Source: Tricholoma matsutake (Eukaryota > Basidiomycota > Agaricomycetes > Agaricales > Tricholomataceae). From it: a DNA stretch of 64,000 bases. The notes under the pieces are model-generated. The model had not been told where the DNA came from, made no database searches, and worked only from the letters and a program-made list of their open reading frames with translations. This document shows, in pieces, positions 35,073 through 45,515 of the stretch; the stretch's first letter is position 1, and each line of letters opens with the position of its first letter. The DNA lies in contig AP026547.1 in the NCBI GenBank assembly GCA_026075535.2, forward strand, positions 6,448,001 to 6,512,000. Reading direction: 5' to 3'. Position numbers and translations under genes: made by a program.

Positions 35073-36488
35073 TGATAGGTCCACCTTGTTGTTCAAGCTC
35101 GGAAAACACATCTATGATCATTGTTGAAGCTCTACGAACCCATACAAACCCTTCCGAAGCTCTATGAAGCTCTACAAACCTCTACAAAGTCACAAGAATG
35201 CTTCAAAATTCTTTGCAATGCTTCGAAACTCTTTGCGACACCTCGAAATTCTTTGTATGCCTTTGGCCGCCATAGTACAATTTCCCCGACCTTTGTACAG
35301 CTCAGGATATACACCTGGAACATCGTCGATGAGTTCCGAACCAGTATCGAGCAATATCGCAGCTATATCAACCTTCAAACAAGTCCGATATTTCCTCGAC
35401 CGACTTCGAAAATCGTCGAACATTGAAAATCGACATCGGACACTATATCACTATCTGAATAATCATCGCACACATGCCAGATGTATCCCCTACCATTGTT
35501 GAACAATATCGCACCGATATCGGGCCACAAACGAAGTCCGAAGAATCTTCGAAAATCTTCGAAAAACATTGAACCTTGAAAAACATTGAACCTCGAAAAA
35601 CATCGTCATACACAGTATTTCCTGTTCGAACAATCTTCGGACACATGCTGGACACATGGGACACTATATCGAGTATATCGAACACATTTCGACTGCATGT
35701 GCACGCATACAATCTGCTCAAAGCAGTTTCCGATCTTTTATTCAATTTATAACAAGGACAGTCTGGTTTTAGCTATTCTTTCTTATTATTTCTTCATCAT
35801 GTGGTATATTCACCCCTTCTAGGCTCGCTTTATTGTTCTGATATACTTATATTGTCTTTTGCCTCGAGTTTTCCACATGTTTGCCTCATGTTCTCTAGCC
35901 TTTTTAGGTACTTTCTTTATTTTATATAAAAAGATGTACTAGATACAAAGAAAAACAAGAAAGTTGTTGTCTTCCTCCCAGATCACAGTGATTTGAGAGT
36001 TTGGTTTAGTCTTATTCAGTCCGAAGTTTGGTGTTTTATGCTAAACTTCCTTGAAATTCCTTGAAATTCCTCGCATTACACTATTTTTGCTCTTGCTTCC
36101 CTCGATTAGCCTTTTCTTCACTTCTACTACTCGTCTAGTCCCCTGATCTTGCATCCAAACATATCTGCGTACTCCAAATTCCTCAAGACTTCTTTGAAAA
36201 ATATTGCGACATCTCGAAAAGCATTGCGACATCTCGAAAATCATCGCAACACCTCGCAAATCATTGCAACCCCTCGAAAATCATTGCAACCCCTCGAAAA
36301 TCATCGCAAGTCCTCGAAACACATTTTTTTAGCCTCAAACTGCTTTGACAAGCAGTTGTTTCATGACTATTTGACAGTCGGTCTGACAGGTGACATCTAG
36401 AGGGCCTCGCAACCTTCCTCTGACTCGTGTTATACCATCTGAAGCCTTTTTGTGGGTTTTGTTTGGGTTTCTGGGTTGAGTATCATCA
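35073..36488 (+). repeat. LTR-X: 1416-bp solo LTR inserted in element D
   Basis: Starts TGATAGGTCC and ends GAGTATCATCA, flanked by CCAG at 35069-35072 and 36489-36492. Element E lacks it: after removal, D reads AATTTACAGCCAGAATCC, matching the E arm. The interior is full of short CGAA/ATCG-rich repeats and has no gene. A second 3' fragment lies at 3735-3988. Confidence 0.75.
36196..36320 (+). repeat. 20-bp tandem repeat, about six units
   Basis: Units of the form AAAATCATTGCAACCCCTCG with small changes, inside LTR-X. A looser AAAAACATTGAACCTCG array of ~18 bp lies at 35565-35600. Confidence 0.85.
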
Positions 36489-36597
36489 CCAGAATCCCCG
36501 GAATCTGATTGGACTCATCACAACCAGACTAACCGGAATGCATGGACTAATCGGAATAACCGGAATGCAAGTGCTTTCCCAAATAAAAGTTTCATGT

Positions 36598-36672
36598 ACA
36601 GTAAGAACTGAACCCTCAACCTTGGGTCTGCACACATAACAGCACACTTAACCATAGAGCTACCAAGCAATT
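36598..36672 (-). repeat. tRNA-like (SINE-like) sequence, left arm of D
   Basis: On the minus strand, TAGCTCTATGGTTAAGTG resembles a pol III A box and GGTTCAGTTC a B box, about 35 nt apart as in a tRNA. The acceptor and anticodon arms do not pair convincingly, so I read it as tRNA-derived rather than a functional tRNA gene. Confidence 0.5.
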
Positions 36673-36939
36673 ATTCCTCTACATACATTTAATACTTTTA
36701 TTACCCAACCAAGGTGCATAGTCAATCACAGCCATTATTATTAATGGAATAATTAATAAGTAGGCATGACACGTGACATGTGACTGCCAGCTCACAACCA
36801 CCACCACCACCGTTGTTAACACTGCCTCCTCCTCCTCTTCACTCTACCACCACCACTGCATGCGCACCCACCACCACCATTCCCATGCCCACTGCCACCA
36901 TCACCACCACCTTCAAATGAGCTGACTGGATGGAACACA

Positions 36940-37039
36940 GGCCCAAACAACAGCAACTGTCATTTGGGCCATAGATAAGTTTTTTTCTTTCTTCTTTTTC
37001 TTTTTATCAATCAACTAATTGTAGTTTATTGCTTTTTAG
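36940..37039 (+). other. Hairpin-plus-intron cassette in D (donor changed)
   Basis: Stem GGCCCAAACAACAG...CATTTGGGCC (36940-36970), then ATAAGTTTTTTTC, a CTAAT branch-like motif and acceptor TTTTTAG at 37039. The donor position reads GATAAG, so splicing would need another GT. Confidence 0.5.
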
Positions 37040-37688
37040 GTTATATACTACTGGGGACAACCTGCTGGGATGAAAAATGCGCAATGCACACCCACAGCCA
37101 CCCAATCCCCTCCTCCCCTTTCAAATGGGATGTGAGGCTGTTGACATGGGCTAGGTGGGTGCAGAGGGATGCCAGGAGACCCCAGAAGGGGGATATCTAC
37201 CTAGTAAGCACCCACCAACCCCCATAAGCACGCCACATCGCACTGACATGCCCCAACCCCCCCCCCAAACAGAAATCCATGACAACACTGACCTACCACC
37301 CACTCCCACCACTGCAAGTGCCTGCTTGCAGTGGGTAGGGTGAGTGGATGACGGTAGGCACCACCAACAACAAAGAACAAGCACCAGGGCCCCACCACGA
37401 TGAGGAACGGCCCCAGGACCCACCACGATGACCCAGATGCTGATGCTGACACACCACCCGCCTCCAGCCCCATGAGCAACTGCTCATGGGGTGGATGATG
37501 GGTGGAATGACACTGGTGACGATGACGAAACACTGAACAGCACCACCAGTGGCATGACCACCACCACCACCAGGGCCAGATGATGACAATGAGCACCATG
37601 GCACCCACCCCATGCCTACAAGCAACTGCTCATAGGGTGGATTGTGGGGATGGACAATGGGAGGGAAACGACAGGGAAGCAGGAATGA

Positions 37689-37781
37689 GGGCCCAGGAGA
37701 CATCAGTGATGTCTCCTGGGCCATAAGTAAGTTTTTTAAATTTAATTTTCTTCCTTTTGGTGCAACTAACAACACAAACAG
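37689..37781 (+). other. Hairpin-plus-intron cassette in D, second copy
   Basis: Perfect long stem GGCCCAGGAGACATC...GATGTCTCCTGGGCC (37690-37722), followed at 37727 by GTAAGT, a T-rich tract, ACTAAC and AG at 37780-37781 (55 nt). Confidence 0.55.
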
Positions 37782-38284
37782 GCCACAACAAACAATGCAC
37801 CACCTGCCCCCAGCCCCACAGAGCAACTGCTCGTGGGGTGGATGGCAAGTGGAATGAGGATGAGGACAGCCCCACATGATGGCACCGAATAACACAGCAG
37901 GCCCAGCACCAGAGCGGGGAGGACAACAGGCACCAAGGGTGACAACGGGGAGATATGGAACCACAGGTAGCAGGCAGGACGATGGGCACCCAGGATGGCG
38001 AACCCAGGAGACACACCAAGGACAGTGGGGCCCCCTCCCCAGCATTTTGCCCAGGGAGGGTTTTTTTCTTTATGTTTTTACCTTGCCCCTCACGCCAAAT
38101 GTGAGGGCTTTTTATATATATAAATAACATAGTTTATGTATTTAATCACATCATCCCCCACTCCCTCACGTTCAACGTGAGGGATGTGGTTAATTAAAAA
38201 ACTTTGCCCTTAATTACTTAAAAAAAAAAAGAGTTATGAGTCTGAGTGTCATAAATACACCTTATATTACCAACTAATAATTCT

Positions 38285-38372
38285 CCTGTGGCTCAACTGG
38301 TTAAGCACATATGTTTGGTTTGTCATGTGATCACTCTAATCAAGATGTCTTGAGTTCAATCCTTACTCTGCA
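38285..38372 (+). repeat. tRNA-like sequence, right arm of D
   Basis: TGGCTCAACTGGTTAAGC (A-box-like) and GAGTTCAATCC (B-box-like), facing outward. The insert between the arms is long and no clean cloverleaf forms. Same position relative to the TIR as in E. Confidence 0.5.
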
Positions 38373-38649
38373 CAAATATATTTTGTAGGCACTTTGACAA
38401 CTTAAGACTTGAAATTTGATTATCCATTAGGGTATATACTCTCAGTTGAGCATCTGGAGTAGCTGGAATCTGGTTGGAATAACTGGAATAACTGGACTCC
38501 AACCAGAATAACTGGACTCTGGTCAGAATAACTGGAATAACTGGACTCCGATCGGAATAGGTGGGGGAGGGTAAATTACAGTCCCTGGCTGCCACTGCTA
38601 TTGCTGTTTGGGACCTGGTACCCATTGCCACCCTGTGAGCAGAGGCTTG

Positions 38650-39880
38650 CAGCAGTGATGTAGGGCACAGGTGGGGTTTGGTGGGCCTCAGTGCATAGCA
38701 TCGTGGCTAGGTGATGTCGTTAGAAAATGGTAAGAAACTAAGAAAAAGATAGTTAGTAAAAGAAAAAAGACTAAGCTAAAAAAACATACTCAATGGCCCA
38801 AATGATGCTAGTCATCATTTGGGCTGTCTGCTTTGTGTTCATTCATTAGCGGTGCTTTGGGGAGGCAGGGTGTATGCATTAATGGTGGTGGTGGATGGGA
38901 TTGGAGTCATGGGAGTGGTTTGTTGTCATGGGAGTCACCTGGCAAATGGTGCAACTTTTCTTTTTTTCAGGAGCACATGACCATATGGTCTGTGCACAGC
39001 CACAGGGTATATAAGTACCCACCAAACAACTGCTTTTCTACCAGGGTTTGTCCCACTATGTTCAATTGTATTATAAGTAGTTATAATTAGTACTTATATT
39101 AGTTCTGTTTACTTACTTTTACGCATGTATATAGTACATCTTACATACTGCAAGAAGACCAATTGCAACCTGGGGGAAACCACAACTGAAAAAAAGACTG
39201 GACCAAGGTTCAGTCCAGTTTGGTCCTATGGTTATTTTCAGTCCTATAAACTGGACCTTGAAACACTAAGACCAATTCCTCCAACTGGATTTCCAATTGT
39301 TTTCTGCCACCTTTCCTGGCCACCTTGCATCACAGCCCACCTCCTATCAGCAGCACTGCCTAGAGATGAAATTCTCTCATTTCCAATTTGATGAAACAGT
39401 TTCAGGATATTTGTCTTGGGAGGCCAGTTTGCAAATTATCACAGCCTCAGAAACTCTGATCACCTCTGGTCCTTAGTATTTAAGCTAGCTACCTTCATCT
39501 TGTATCAGGCAGTTTGTAAATCAACAAAGTCACCCACTTTAATTCCAACCAAGTTAAACGCCCCCAACCCTCATCTAAGTCTACCTCAAACTTTACCTCG
39601 TTCTCCCCAGAAAACCTCTGGACCTCTTATCTCCCTCTTAACCCTTGTCTTGAAATTAGGACACTTGATGAGGAGAAGGGCACAACTTCTTACAAGTTGA
39701 GGCCAAGTCCTTTCTGTTCCCCTCACACTTGGTGTGTCACATCAAGTGGACTCTGCCCCAGAATCCTGTCAGGTTTTCTTCCCTACTTCTGTCCTCCCTT
39801 TTCCTTCGACCACTACTGACCAGGTATGACCAGAAATCTGATGACTTCCTTTGTCCAGCACAGAACTTAACACTTACTAG
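38650..39880. other. Unassigned stretch with one inverted hairpin/intron module
   Basis: Holds a GGCCCAAATGATG...CATCATTTGGGC hairpin at 38801-38830 with T-rich intron-like sequence on its minus side, and a GGTTCAGTCCAGTTTGGTCC segment near 39210 that resembles the MITE at 15769. Otherwise nothing recognisable; open frames under 100 codons are not supported. Confidence 0.45.
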
Positions 39881-40041
39881 GCAGGTATCCCCCTTCTGGG
39901 GTCTCCTGGCATCCTTCTGCACCCTCCTAGCCTGTGTCAACAGCCTCACATCCCATTTGAATGGGGAGGAGGGGATTGGGTGGGCATGGGTGTGCATTGT
40001 GCATTTTTCATTGTGACAGGTTGTCCCCAGTAGTATACAAC

Positions 40042-40146
40042 CTAAAAAGCAATAAAATACAATTAGTTGATTGATAAAAACAAGAAACAAAAAACAAAAA
40101 ACAAAAACTTATCTATGGCCCAAACAACAGTTGCCATTGTTTGGGC
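40042..40146 (-). other. Hairpin-plus-intron cassette in E (donor changed)
   Basis: Near-identical inverted copy of 36940-37039: stem GGCCCAAACAATGG...TTGTTTGGGCC (40117-40146), T-rich tract, CTAATTGTA and acceptor CTTTTTAG. The donor again reads GATAAG. Confidence 0.5.
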
Positions 40147-40417
40147 CCACATTCCATCCAGTCAGCTTTTTTGAAGGTGGTGGTGATGGTGGGAGTGGGT
40201 TGGGAGTGCTGGTGGCGGGTGTGCAGGCAGTGGTGGTGGTGGTAGAGTGGAGAGCAGGAAGGGAGGGAGGCAGCATCAACAATGGTGGTGGTCATGGTGG
40301 TTGGAATGGTGGTGAGCTGGCAGTCACAACACATGACAATAGCCATCTATCTGGAATTATTTGTTCATGCACCTTGGTTGGGTAATAAAGGTATTAAATG
40401 CATGTAGGGAATAATTA

Positions 40418-40490
40418 CTTGATAGCTCAGTGGTTAAGTGCACTGTTCTGTGTGTAGACCAAAGGTTGAGTGTTCAATTCTTGTCATATG
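40418..40490 (+). repeat. tRNA-like (SINE-like) sequence, right arm of E
   Basis: TAGCTCAGTGGTTAAGTG is a good pol III A box and TGTTCAATTC a B-box-like motif 38 nt on. This is the best preserved of the three tRNA-like units, facing the TIR. Confidence 0.55.
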
Positions 40491-42156
40491 TGAAACTTTT
40501 ATTTGGGAAAGCACATGGATTCCAGTTATTCCAGTTAGTCTGGTTGTGATGAGTCTGGTCAGATTTCAGGGATTCCAGTTGTAAATTTGATGCTTATTCC
40601 AACTGGAATTGTGCTGCATAGGGAAAACTACATACAAAAAAAATCCACCGATTCCAGAAATTCCAGAAATTCTGGCTGGAATAACCAGAATCCAACTGGA
40701 ATAGGTGGGGGAGTGTAATGTATTCCTTTGGCTTTTCATAACCCCAGGCCAGGCACAGCACTAGTCAAGTAAACATAAACTAAACAGTTGGAGGCTTAAT
40801 TCTTTTCCTGGTATTCCAAGGTGGTGACCCTTTTTTTCCAAATCCCTTCATGTTATACCTGTGCTTCACTTGCTGCCAGCCTGCTATCTATCTATCTGGG
40901 TTCTACTGGTAGTCACTCTTGTATCATCTTTTTCCTGATATATAAAGGCATCAGGGCTACTTACCAAGGACAACTGTCTATCCTTCTTGTCTATCAACAT
41001 TTTGCTCAAAGCAACATCTCCACTCACTATTGACCTTGGTTCTTTGCAATGTGTTGTGGGTTCCACATATTCTGTACTTCATCTTGCTCAACTTGGCAAT
41101 GAATCTTCATGGACACAAAACCCCAACTTCTGCCAATTGTGGGTCTGTAGGGAAGCAGAAGCAAGCTGTTCAACAGCTCAGAAGCCACCAGAAGCCAAGA
41201 TGAAGATTCCATGAGGTAGTGCTTGTGGGCAGCTGCTGCAGCAGCTCAAACGATACATAGCACAATACAAGTATTTTCATTTACAGCTGCAGATCTTCAC
41301 ATACAATGGGGGACATCAAGTGCATCATGGGCTATTGAAATTTGGAAAAAAAAATAGTTGTGGTTCATATGCTCATACTTATTTATGATTTATGGCAGAT
41401 GAACTTCTCATCAAAAGCAACAGGTTTTCAGATAGGCATAGTTTCTGTGATGTGACTGAGCTCAGGCTGACCCAAAAACCTGTTTGTCCCAATGTGCCTT
41501 TTCATCAGGAAGATGACCACAAGACTTTTATGTCAATTCAGTCATCAGGAAAATCCTAAATGGTAAAATTTACATCAACAAACCAAATGTTGCAAATGAG
41601 CCAAAAAAGTAGTTTATTTTGATCACAATAGGTTCATTCAGAATACCATCAGTTCATTTGTATCATTTTTGTATTTTTCTGCAATTAAATGTAACTTGCA
41701 AAAATTAACAAAGTATTTGGTATGAATGTCTGTCCATAACAACATCAGCAAACCATACTTAGCAAATAGTGACACCAAGTCATTGACTGGTATTTACCCA
41801 TTTAGTATTTTCTAGGGACCAGAAAAAATCGTTGCAATCCACAAAGTCTGACAGACCTGTCATTTCAACATCGACCCCTCATGGTTATGATTCTGCAGAA
41901 ATAACTGATCCCAGGAAAGATCAGTTCTTATTATAATTGTTTACTTCAAGTGATTTCGGCCCACCCTCAACACATCACATGATGAATGTTGAAATTTGTG
42001 ACACATCAACAACCGGACACCCCGCTCCTTCCCTCCCACCTCTACCTCTAAGTACCTCTACCTCTACCACCATCACCACTCCATCAACTCCCACACCTGC
42101 TCCTGCACCAGCAAGAGCCACCACTTGCCCCAAACAACCCATTTGGATGCTATGCA

Positions 42157-42236
42157 GGCCCAAACAATGACTGGATCATTTGGGCAAGTTTTTTTTTGTT
42201 TATTTTGTGTATATGAACCACCTAATTATTTTTTAG
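42157..42236 (+). other. Hairpin-plus-intron cassette
   Basis: Stem GGCCCAAACAATG...ATCATTTGGGC (42157-42185), then GTTTTT donor at 42188, CCTAAT branch-like motif and TTTTTTAG at 42236 (49 nt). Confidence 0.5.
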
Positions 42237-42610
42237 GTTCTGAATGGTAATGAGTGGCACCAACACAAGATAGGCCATGCCACACCCCCAACCATGCTAT
42301 TCCCCTCCTCCCCATCAAAACAGGATGTGAGGCTCTTGACAATGGATAGCAGATGGCAGAGAGGTGCCAGGAGACCCATGGAGTGGGATACCCACCAGGT
42401 AAGCACCTACCAATCCCCTGCCCATGCCACATCACTAACAGCTGCCTAACTCCCCAAAGCAGAAAATCACACCAACACAATCCAAAGATGTCCTGAACCA
42501 ACAATGCACATGGCCCACACCTATGAGCCACTGCTCGTAGGGTGGAGGGTGAGTGTGAGCTGCAACACTCCCACACAAGGACTGGCACTGGCTGCAAACA
42601 AGCCATTTCG

Positions 42611-42710
42611 GATGCAATGCAGCCCAAATGATGGCTGATTGTAGGTAAGTTTTTTTTTGTTCAGTTCTTACTTTTACAAAATAACTAATGGTTTTCTTTC
42701 ATTTTTGAAG
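42611..42710 (+). other. Hairpin-plus-intron cassette, stem partly lost
   Basis: GCCCAAATGATGGC begins the stem, but the 3' arm is truncated. The intron is textbook: GTAAGT at 42645, ACTAAT branch-like, TTTTTGAAG at 42710 (66 nt). Confidence 0.55.
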
Positions 42711-43083
42711 GCATCACTTTATGACTTGGTGCATCTTTCATAGAGTCGATAGTTGATTGTTTACTACTTGATGTCGTGTACCTCACAATATATACATTCT
42801 TACTGCCCTGATTGTCCCAATGAATAAGAAATACCATCAATACAAAGCTGAAATATTATACAGGAAAATAGGGGAATGCAGACCTGTGTTCATTGGTGTG
42901 TTCAGGCTAATTTCAGGGCTGAGTTCAATCTTGATTCTGTCCCTTTTTTTGTCCAGAATCAGTCAAAATCGGCATTTGTTTTGACACCCCTGGATGATCT
43001 TGAGCTTGCATGAAGTTCAACCTGGCGGGCATTGAAATAGATCATCAGAGATCAAGATTGAAATGTGCAGTGCTTTGCCCTAG

Positions 43084-43620
43084 ATGCCCCACAGGACAGA
43101 GAGACAACTGGCTAAGGATGCATTGCTTCAAGGCTTCCTTGTTCAGCTCATTACTGAGGCAGAGGCTGACCTTGACAACAATTCAGACTTAGAACTTGAC
43201 ATGAATGGACTTGATGGGGATGGAGATGACTCGGACAATGACTTGTTCAATGATGACCCACCCCTGAGCCATGCACTTCTTGAGGCTCTTGCTAGAATAC
43301 ATGTGAAACAGTACAATGAAGAGAGGAGGGAGATCAAGAAGTCTGGGGAATGGCTTTTCCTGGTCCTCCATGAATGGAAGTATTCCAAACCAGGGATCTT
43401 CCACATGTATCTTTGGGTGACCCCTGGCTGCCTTGATCAGCTTGTTGAAGCACTGCGTCAACATCCTGTATTTCAGAACAGGTCTAGTAACATGCAAATA
43501 CCCATCAAAGAGCAATTAGTCATAGCCTTATACCACTTTGAGCACTATGGGAATGCTGTAAGTACAGTGATGGTAGCACTTTAGGCTGGCATTGGATATG
43601 GTACAGTCTGCCTTGTGACA
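43084..43620 (+). pseudogene. Harbinger transposase N-terminal part in M2
   Basis: 167 codons open from MPHRTERQLAKDALLQGF, with an acidic stretch, then ISGEWLFLVLHEWKYSKPGI-type sequence (43350-43400) and IPIKEQLVIALYHFEHYGNA, typical of the region before the DDE domain. After one stop it reads AGIGYGTVCLVT and ends. No catalytic Asp is present. It differs from the transposase at 10664-11918. Confidence 0.78.
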
Positions 43621-43791
43621 TGCTGAATCCAGCTTCATTCTCTTCCCACTGACTGACTTGGGCTTAGTCACACAAGGTTTTGACTTCTTGGCGGCTTTCT
43701 TCCCTTCAGCTTTAGCAAGTTTAGCACAGAGGACTTCAATTGTCTCAGGCTCAGAGGAGATGGACATAACACTGGCTTTACGCTTGGCCAT
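43611..43791 (-). pseudogene. Small Lys-rich second ORF of the M family (copy in M2)
   Basis: Starts MAKRKASVMSISSEPETIEV and continues with a Lys/Ala-rich segment (KLAKAEGKKAAKKSKP, VTKPKSVSGKRMK). The same product is encoded in M1 (61995-62210). It is basic and probably DNA-binding; by position it would be the N-terminus of the accessory (Myb-like) protein of the parent Harbinger element, but no Myb motif is left. Confidence 0.55.
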
Positions 43792-44011
43792 GAAGTGCAA
43801 TGACACTGACAAGCAGGGTCTTTTTCAAACTCAGTTGTCCTGCTGGATAAGCTGGATGAGATCAAACAAAAACAGAATCCTTGAGTTCAGAGTAGATATG
43901 AAATCCATGTTTTTGTGATTAGGAATGCGAGGTCAAAATCAAGTTTGAAATTGGCATAAACATGCATCCCAATGCAGGGCTGAAAACCCCTAATGTTGGT
44001 TTATTTGGTTA

Positions 44012-44147
44012 GCTTCATAACTATTACCAAGAGGGTCCCCTGAAATATCTTATTCCAGGTTTTGGGAAAAAGAGCCGACAACTTATTTTTTCAGTCTCCT
44101 TGAGTGTTCATAGTAGTCTGGTCAAGAATTGACACAAGACCCTACCA
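44012..44147 (-). repeat. Ngaro-2 split direct repeat B2 (outer end)
   Basis: 136 bp from GCTTCATAACTATT to AAGACCCTACCA, matching B1 with few differences. Confidence 0.88.
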
Positions 44148-44199
44148 ACACTAACTAATAGACAAGTGAGAGGGATGGTGGGTGGGTGAACAAAATATG

Positions 44200-44357
44200 C
44201 ATAGGGGAAAAATTTGTAGATGTTGAGACTTGTAAAGAGGTAAGGCACAAGGAAAGCTACAAACTTTCCCACGACTACAAAGCCATACATCTATTGTATC
44301 ATGATTCTTCATTCTTTCATTCCTCAGTTATTCATCATCTCTCATCCTAAACTTCTA
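44200..44357 (-). repeat. Ngaro-2 split direct repeat A2
   Basis: Matches A1 (61684-61779 plus 62359-62423) from CATAGGGGAAA to CCTAAACTTCTA. It lacks the M1 insertion and so provides the empty site for M1 at 44287-44295. Confidence 0.88.
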
Positions 44358-44493
44358 GCTTCATAACTATTTCCAAGAGGGTCCCCTGAAATATCTTATT
44401 CCAGGTTTTGGGGAAAAGAACTGACAGCTTATTTTTTTGGTCTCTTTGAGTGTTTGTAGTAGTCTGGTCAAGAATTGACACAAGACCCTACCA
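44358..44493 (-). repeat. Ngaro-2 split direct repeat B1
   Basis: 136-bp copy of B2, directly abutting A2 as expected for the B1-A2 junction. Confidence 0.88.
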
Positions 44494-44592
44494 TAAAAGC
44501 ACAGCAACCATGGTCATGTCAAAGAGACAATCAACCCAAACCAAGCTGCTCTATCTGCAATGATCAATTTTCTATTTATTATCTATTTATTT

Positions 44593-45056
44593 TTATTCTA
44601 GACACATAGGCTGGCATTTCATTTGTAAGGCCACCAGGGATGCATGCACAGATGTTAGTAAAGTCGGAGACACTCCCAGGAAAGTTGGCAGTATAGCATC
44701 AATCTTCCACCAATACTGAAGGAAGCTGGCCCATGACTTCCAACGCCCCTGAGCTGCCACAATGTCTGGACTAACTCCCTGTAAAAGCAACTCTGTGGTG
44801 TTGCCAATCCAAAAGGAGTGTCCTAATACTGATTCTAGCCCAACCTGTGACCAAATCTCATTGCATGCACTCAACATATCGCACCAAGTCCAACCCTCCC
44901 AACCACCACTATCCATAGTGTATGCAAACAGTGGAGCATCATCTGGTACTGATGCATTAACCATGCGATACCAAGCAAAAGATTGGGTAGGATTGCTGAA
45001 ATCATCCCAGGCAGTGAGAACAATGTCTGCGCCTTGAAACCCAGTAGTTTTGGACC
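44593..45056 (-). pseudogene. Ngaro-2 tyrosine recombinase, C-terminal part
   Basis: Continues the reading frame of 55857-55161 when Gypsy-3 and one AAGGA are removed: VSYTMFHIP joins WSKTTGFQGADIVLTAWDDF. It contains box II, GHSFWIGNTTELLLQG, in which the catalytic Arg is Trp (CGG to TGG), then QGRWKSWASFLQYWWKID with the His/Trp region and the nucleophilic Tyr. It ends near 44593. Confidence 0.83.
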
Positions 45057-45061
45057 AAGGA

Positions 45062-45256
45062 TGTGGTGACCCAGGGCTTGACCTGGGTTTGTATATATTA
45101 TAATTACTTGCTATTGGCCTGACTGGTCCCTATATAGGGACCCATCCTCGATTTACATAATGATCTTTTTTACTACCACTACCATTACATGAAATATATA
45201 CATTATTCGTGTTCTTTTGGTGTGTGATATAAGGAGATCCCCTTCGACTCACTACA
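45062..45256 (+). repeat. Gypsy-3 5' LTR (195 bp)
   Basis: Nearly identical to 54961-55155. Contains TATATATTATAATTA as a possible TATA region. Confidence 0.93.
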
Positions 45257-45515
45257 CTTTTTTGAACACTAAAACTCGTATAGAGTTTTGCTCGACATTG
45301 CCCCATCAGCGATCGTCATCACCATGACCCTGAACTTCTCCCACGAAGGGTGAAAATTCCCAATGCGATCAGCAATGGAAGCAAATCTGTCGCTAGGACC
45401 TGACTCAAGCACCCAGCACTCGAATCAACGTTTTTTTTTATCACTTTTCGCCCGCTGCTTATGACCAAAATTTTTTGTTCCCTACTGCTAAAGACCAATA
45501 TCGACCCCATCAGCC

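Larger units (their letters stand above)
34930..38571. mobile_element. Element D: 3.6-kb TIR element with CACTCCCCCACC ends, inserted in the hAT gene
   Basis: Left end CACTCCCCCACCTATTCC and right end its near inverse (GGAATAGGTGGGGGAGGG), flanked by TA at 34928-34929 and 38572-38573. Both arms are rich in CCAGTTATTCC / GGAATAACTGG motifs. Each arm carries an outward-facing tRNA-like sequence. The interior has palindromic modules, two hairpin/intron cassettes and a 1416-bp solo LTR that is a later insertion. No transposase is seen, so it is non-autonomous. Element E (ending at 40715) has the same right arm. Confidence 0.78.
34152..38650 (-). pseudogene. hAT transposase C-terminal half, split by elements C and D
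   Basis: Minus-strand pieces 38625-38574 and 34927-34152 join when D is removed with one TA: AARDCNL continues as KYSLFLHPLTQ. Then follow SFQFMVQASLKIAHQWRWSQ, LNWWESLPIKPASHPLQSLA, SVVPHSADVE, stop, LFSALRGTQTPKQCNLSVDT. The WW and (A)ADVERLFS segments are the hAT C-terminal dimerisation signature. The TGA at 34616-34618 replaces the Arg of that motif; a TAA lies earlier near 34890. The C-terminus has a His-rich tract and an acidic tail. The N-terminal BED finger and first catalytic residues are not in the window, so the gene is truncated upstream of about 38650. Confidence 0.8.
39880..40715. mobile_element. Element E: right-hand part of a CACTCCCCCACC-type TIR element
   Basis: The right end GGAATAGGTGGGGGAGTG abuts TA at 40716-40717. 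The arm (40330-40715) is an inverted match to the left arm of D, including the tRNA-like unit. Inside are a hairpin/intron cassette (40042-40146) and the CCCCTCCTCC...CCAGAAGGGGG module shared with D (inverted, 39885-39985). No left TIR was found, so the left limit is approximate. Confidence 0.6.
40718..42869. other. Unassigned stretch with hairpin modules at its right end
   Basis: 40718-41940 contains no gene or repeat I can name. 41940-42710 carries two hairpin/intron cassettes, a GAGCCACTGCTC palindromic module near 42525 and the module CTCCTCCCC...GGGATACCCACC (42295-42410) shared with D and E. It looks like a further decayed element of the D/E type. Confidence 0.45.
42870..43991 (+). mobile_element. 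Element M2: Harbinger-derived TIR element (1122 bp)
   Basis: Ends AGGGGAATGCAGACCTG and (inverted) AGGGGTTTTCAGCCCTG, flanked by the 3-bp duplication AAT (42867-42869 and 43992-43994), which fits PIF/Harbinger. It contains the first part of a Harbinger transposase on + joined directly to the end of a second small gene on -, so it is an internal-deletion derivative of a two-gene element. M1 at 61780-62358 is a shorter derivative of the same family. Confidence 0.8.

Noticed and set aside
37151..38130. Several 70-250-codon open frames on both strands of element D
   Set aside because: Low-complexity Cys/Trp/Pro/Ser-rich translations of hairpin modules, mutually overlapping in all frames.
38285..40490. 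Functional tRNA genes
   Set aside because: A and B boxes are visible, but no convincing cloverleaf or 7-bp acceptor stem forms; better explained as tRNA-derived repeats in TIR arms.
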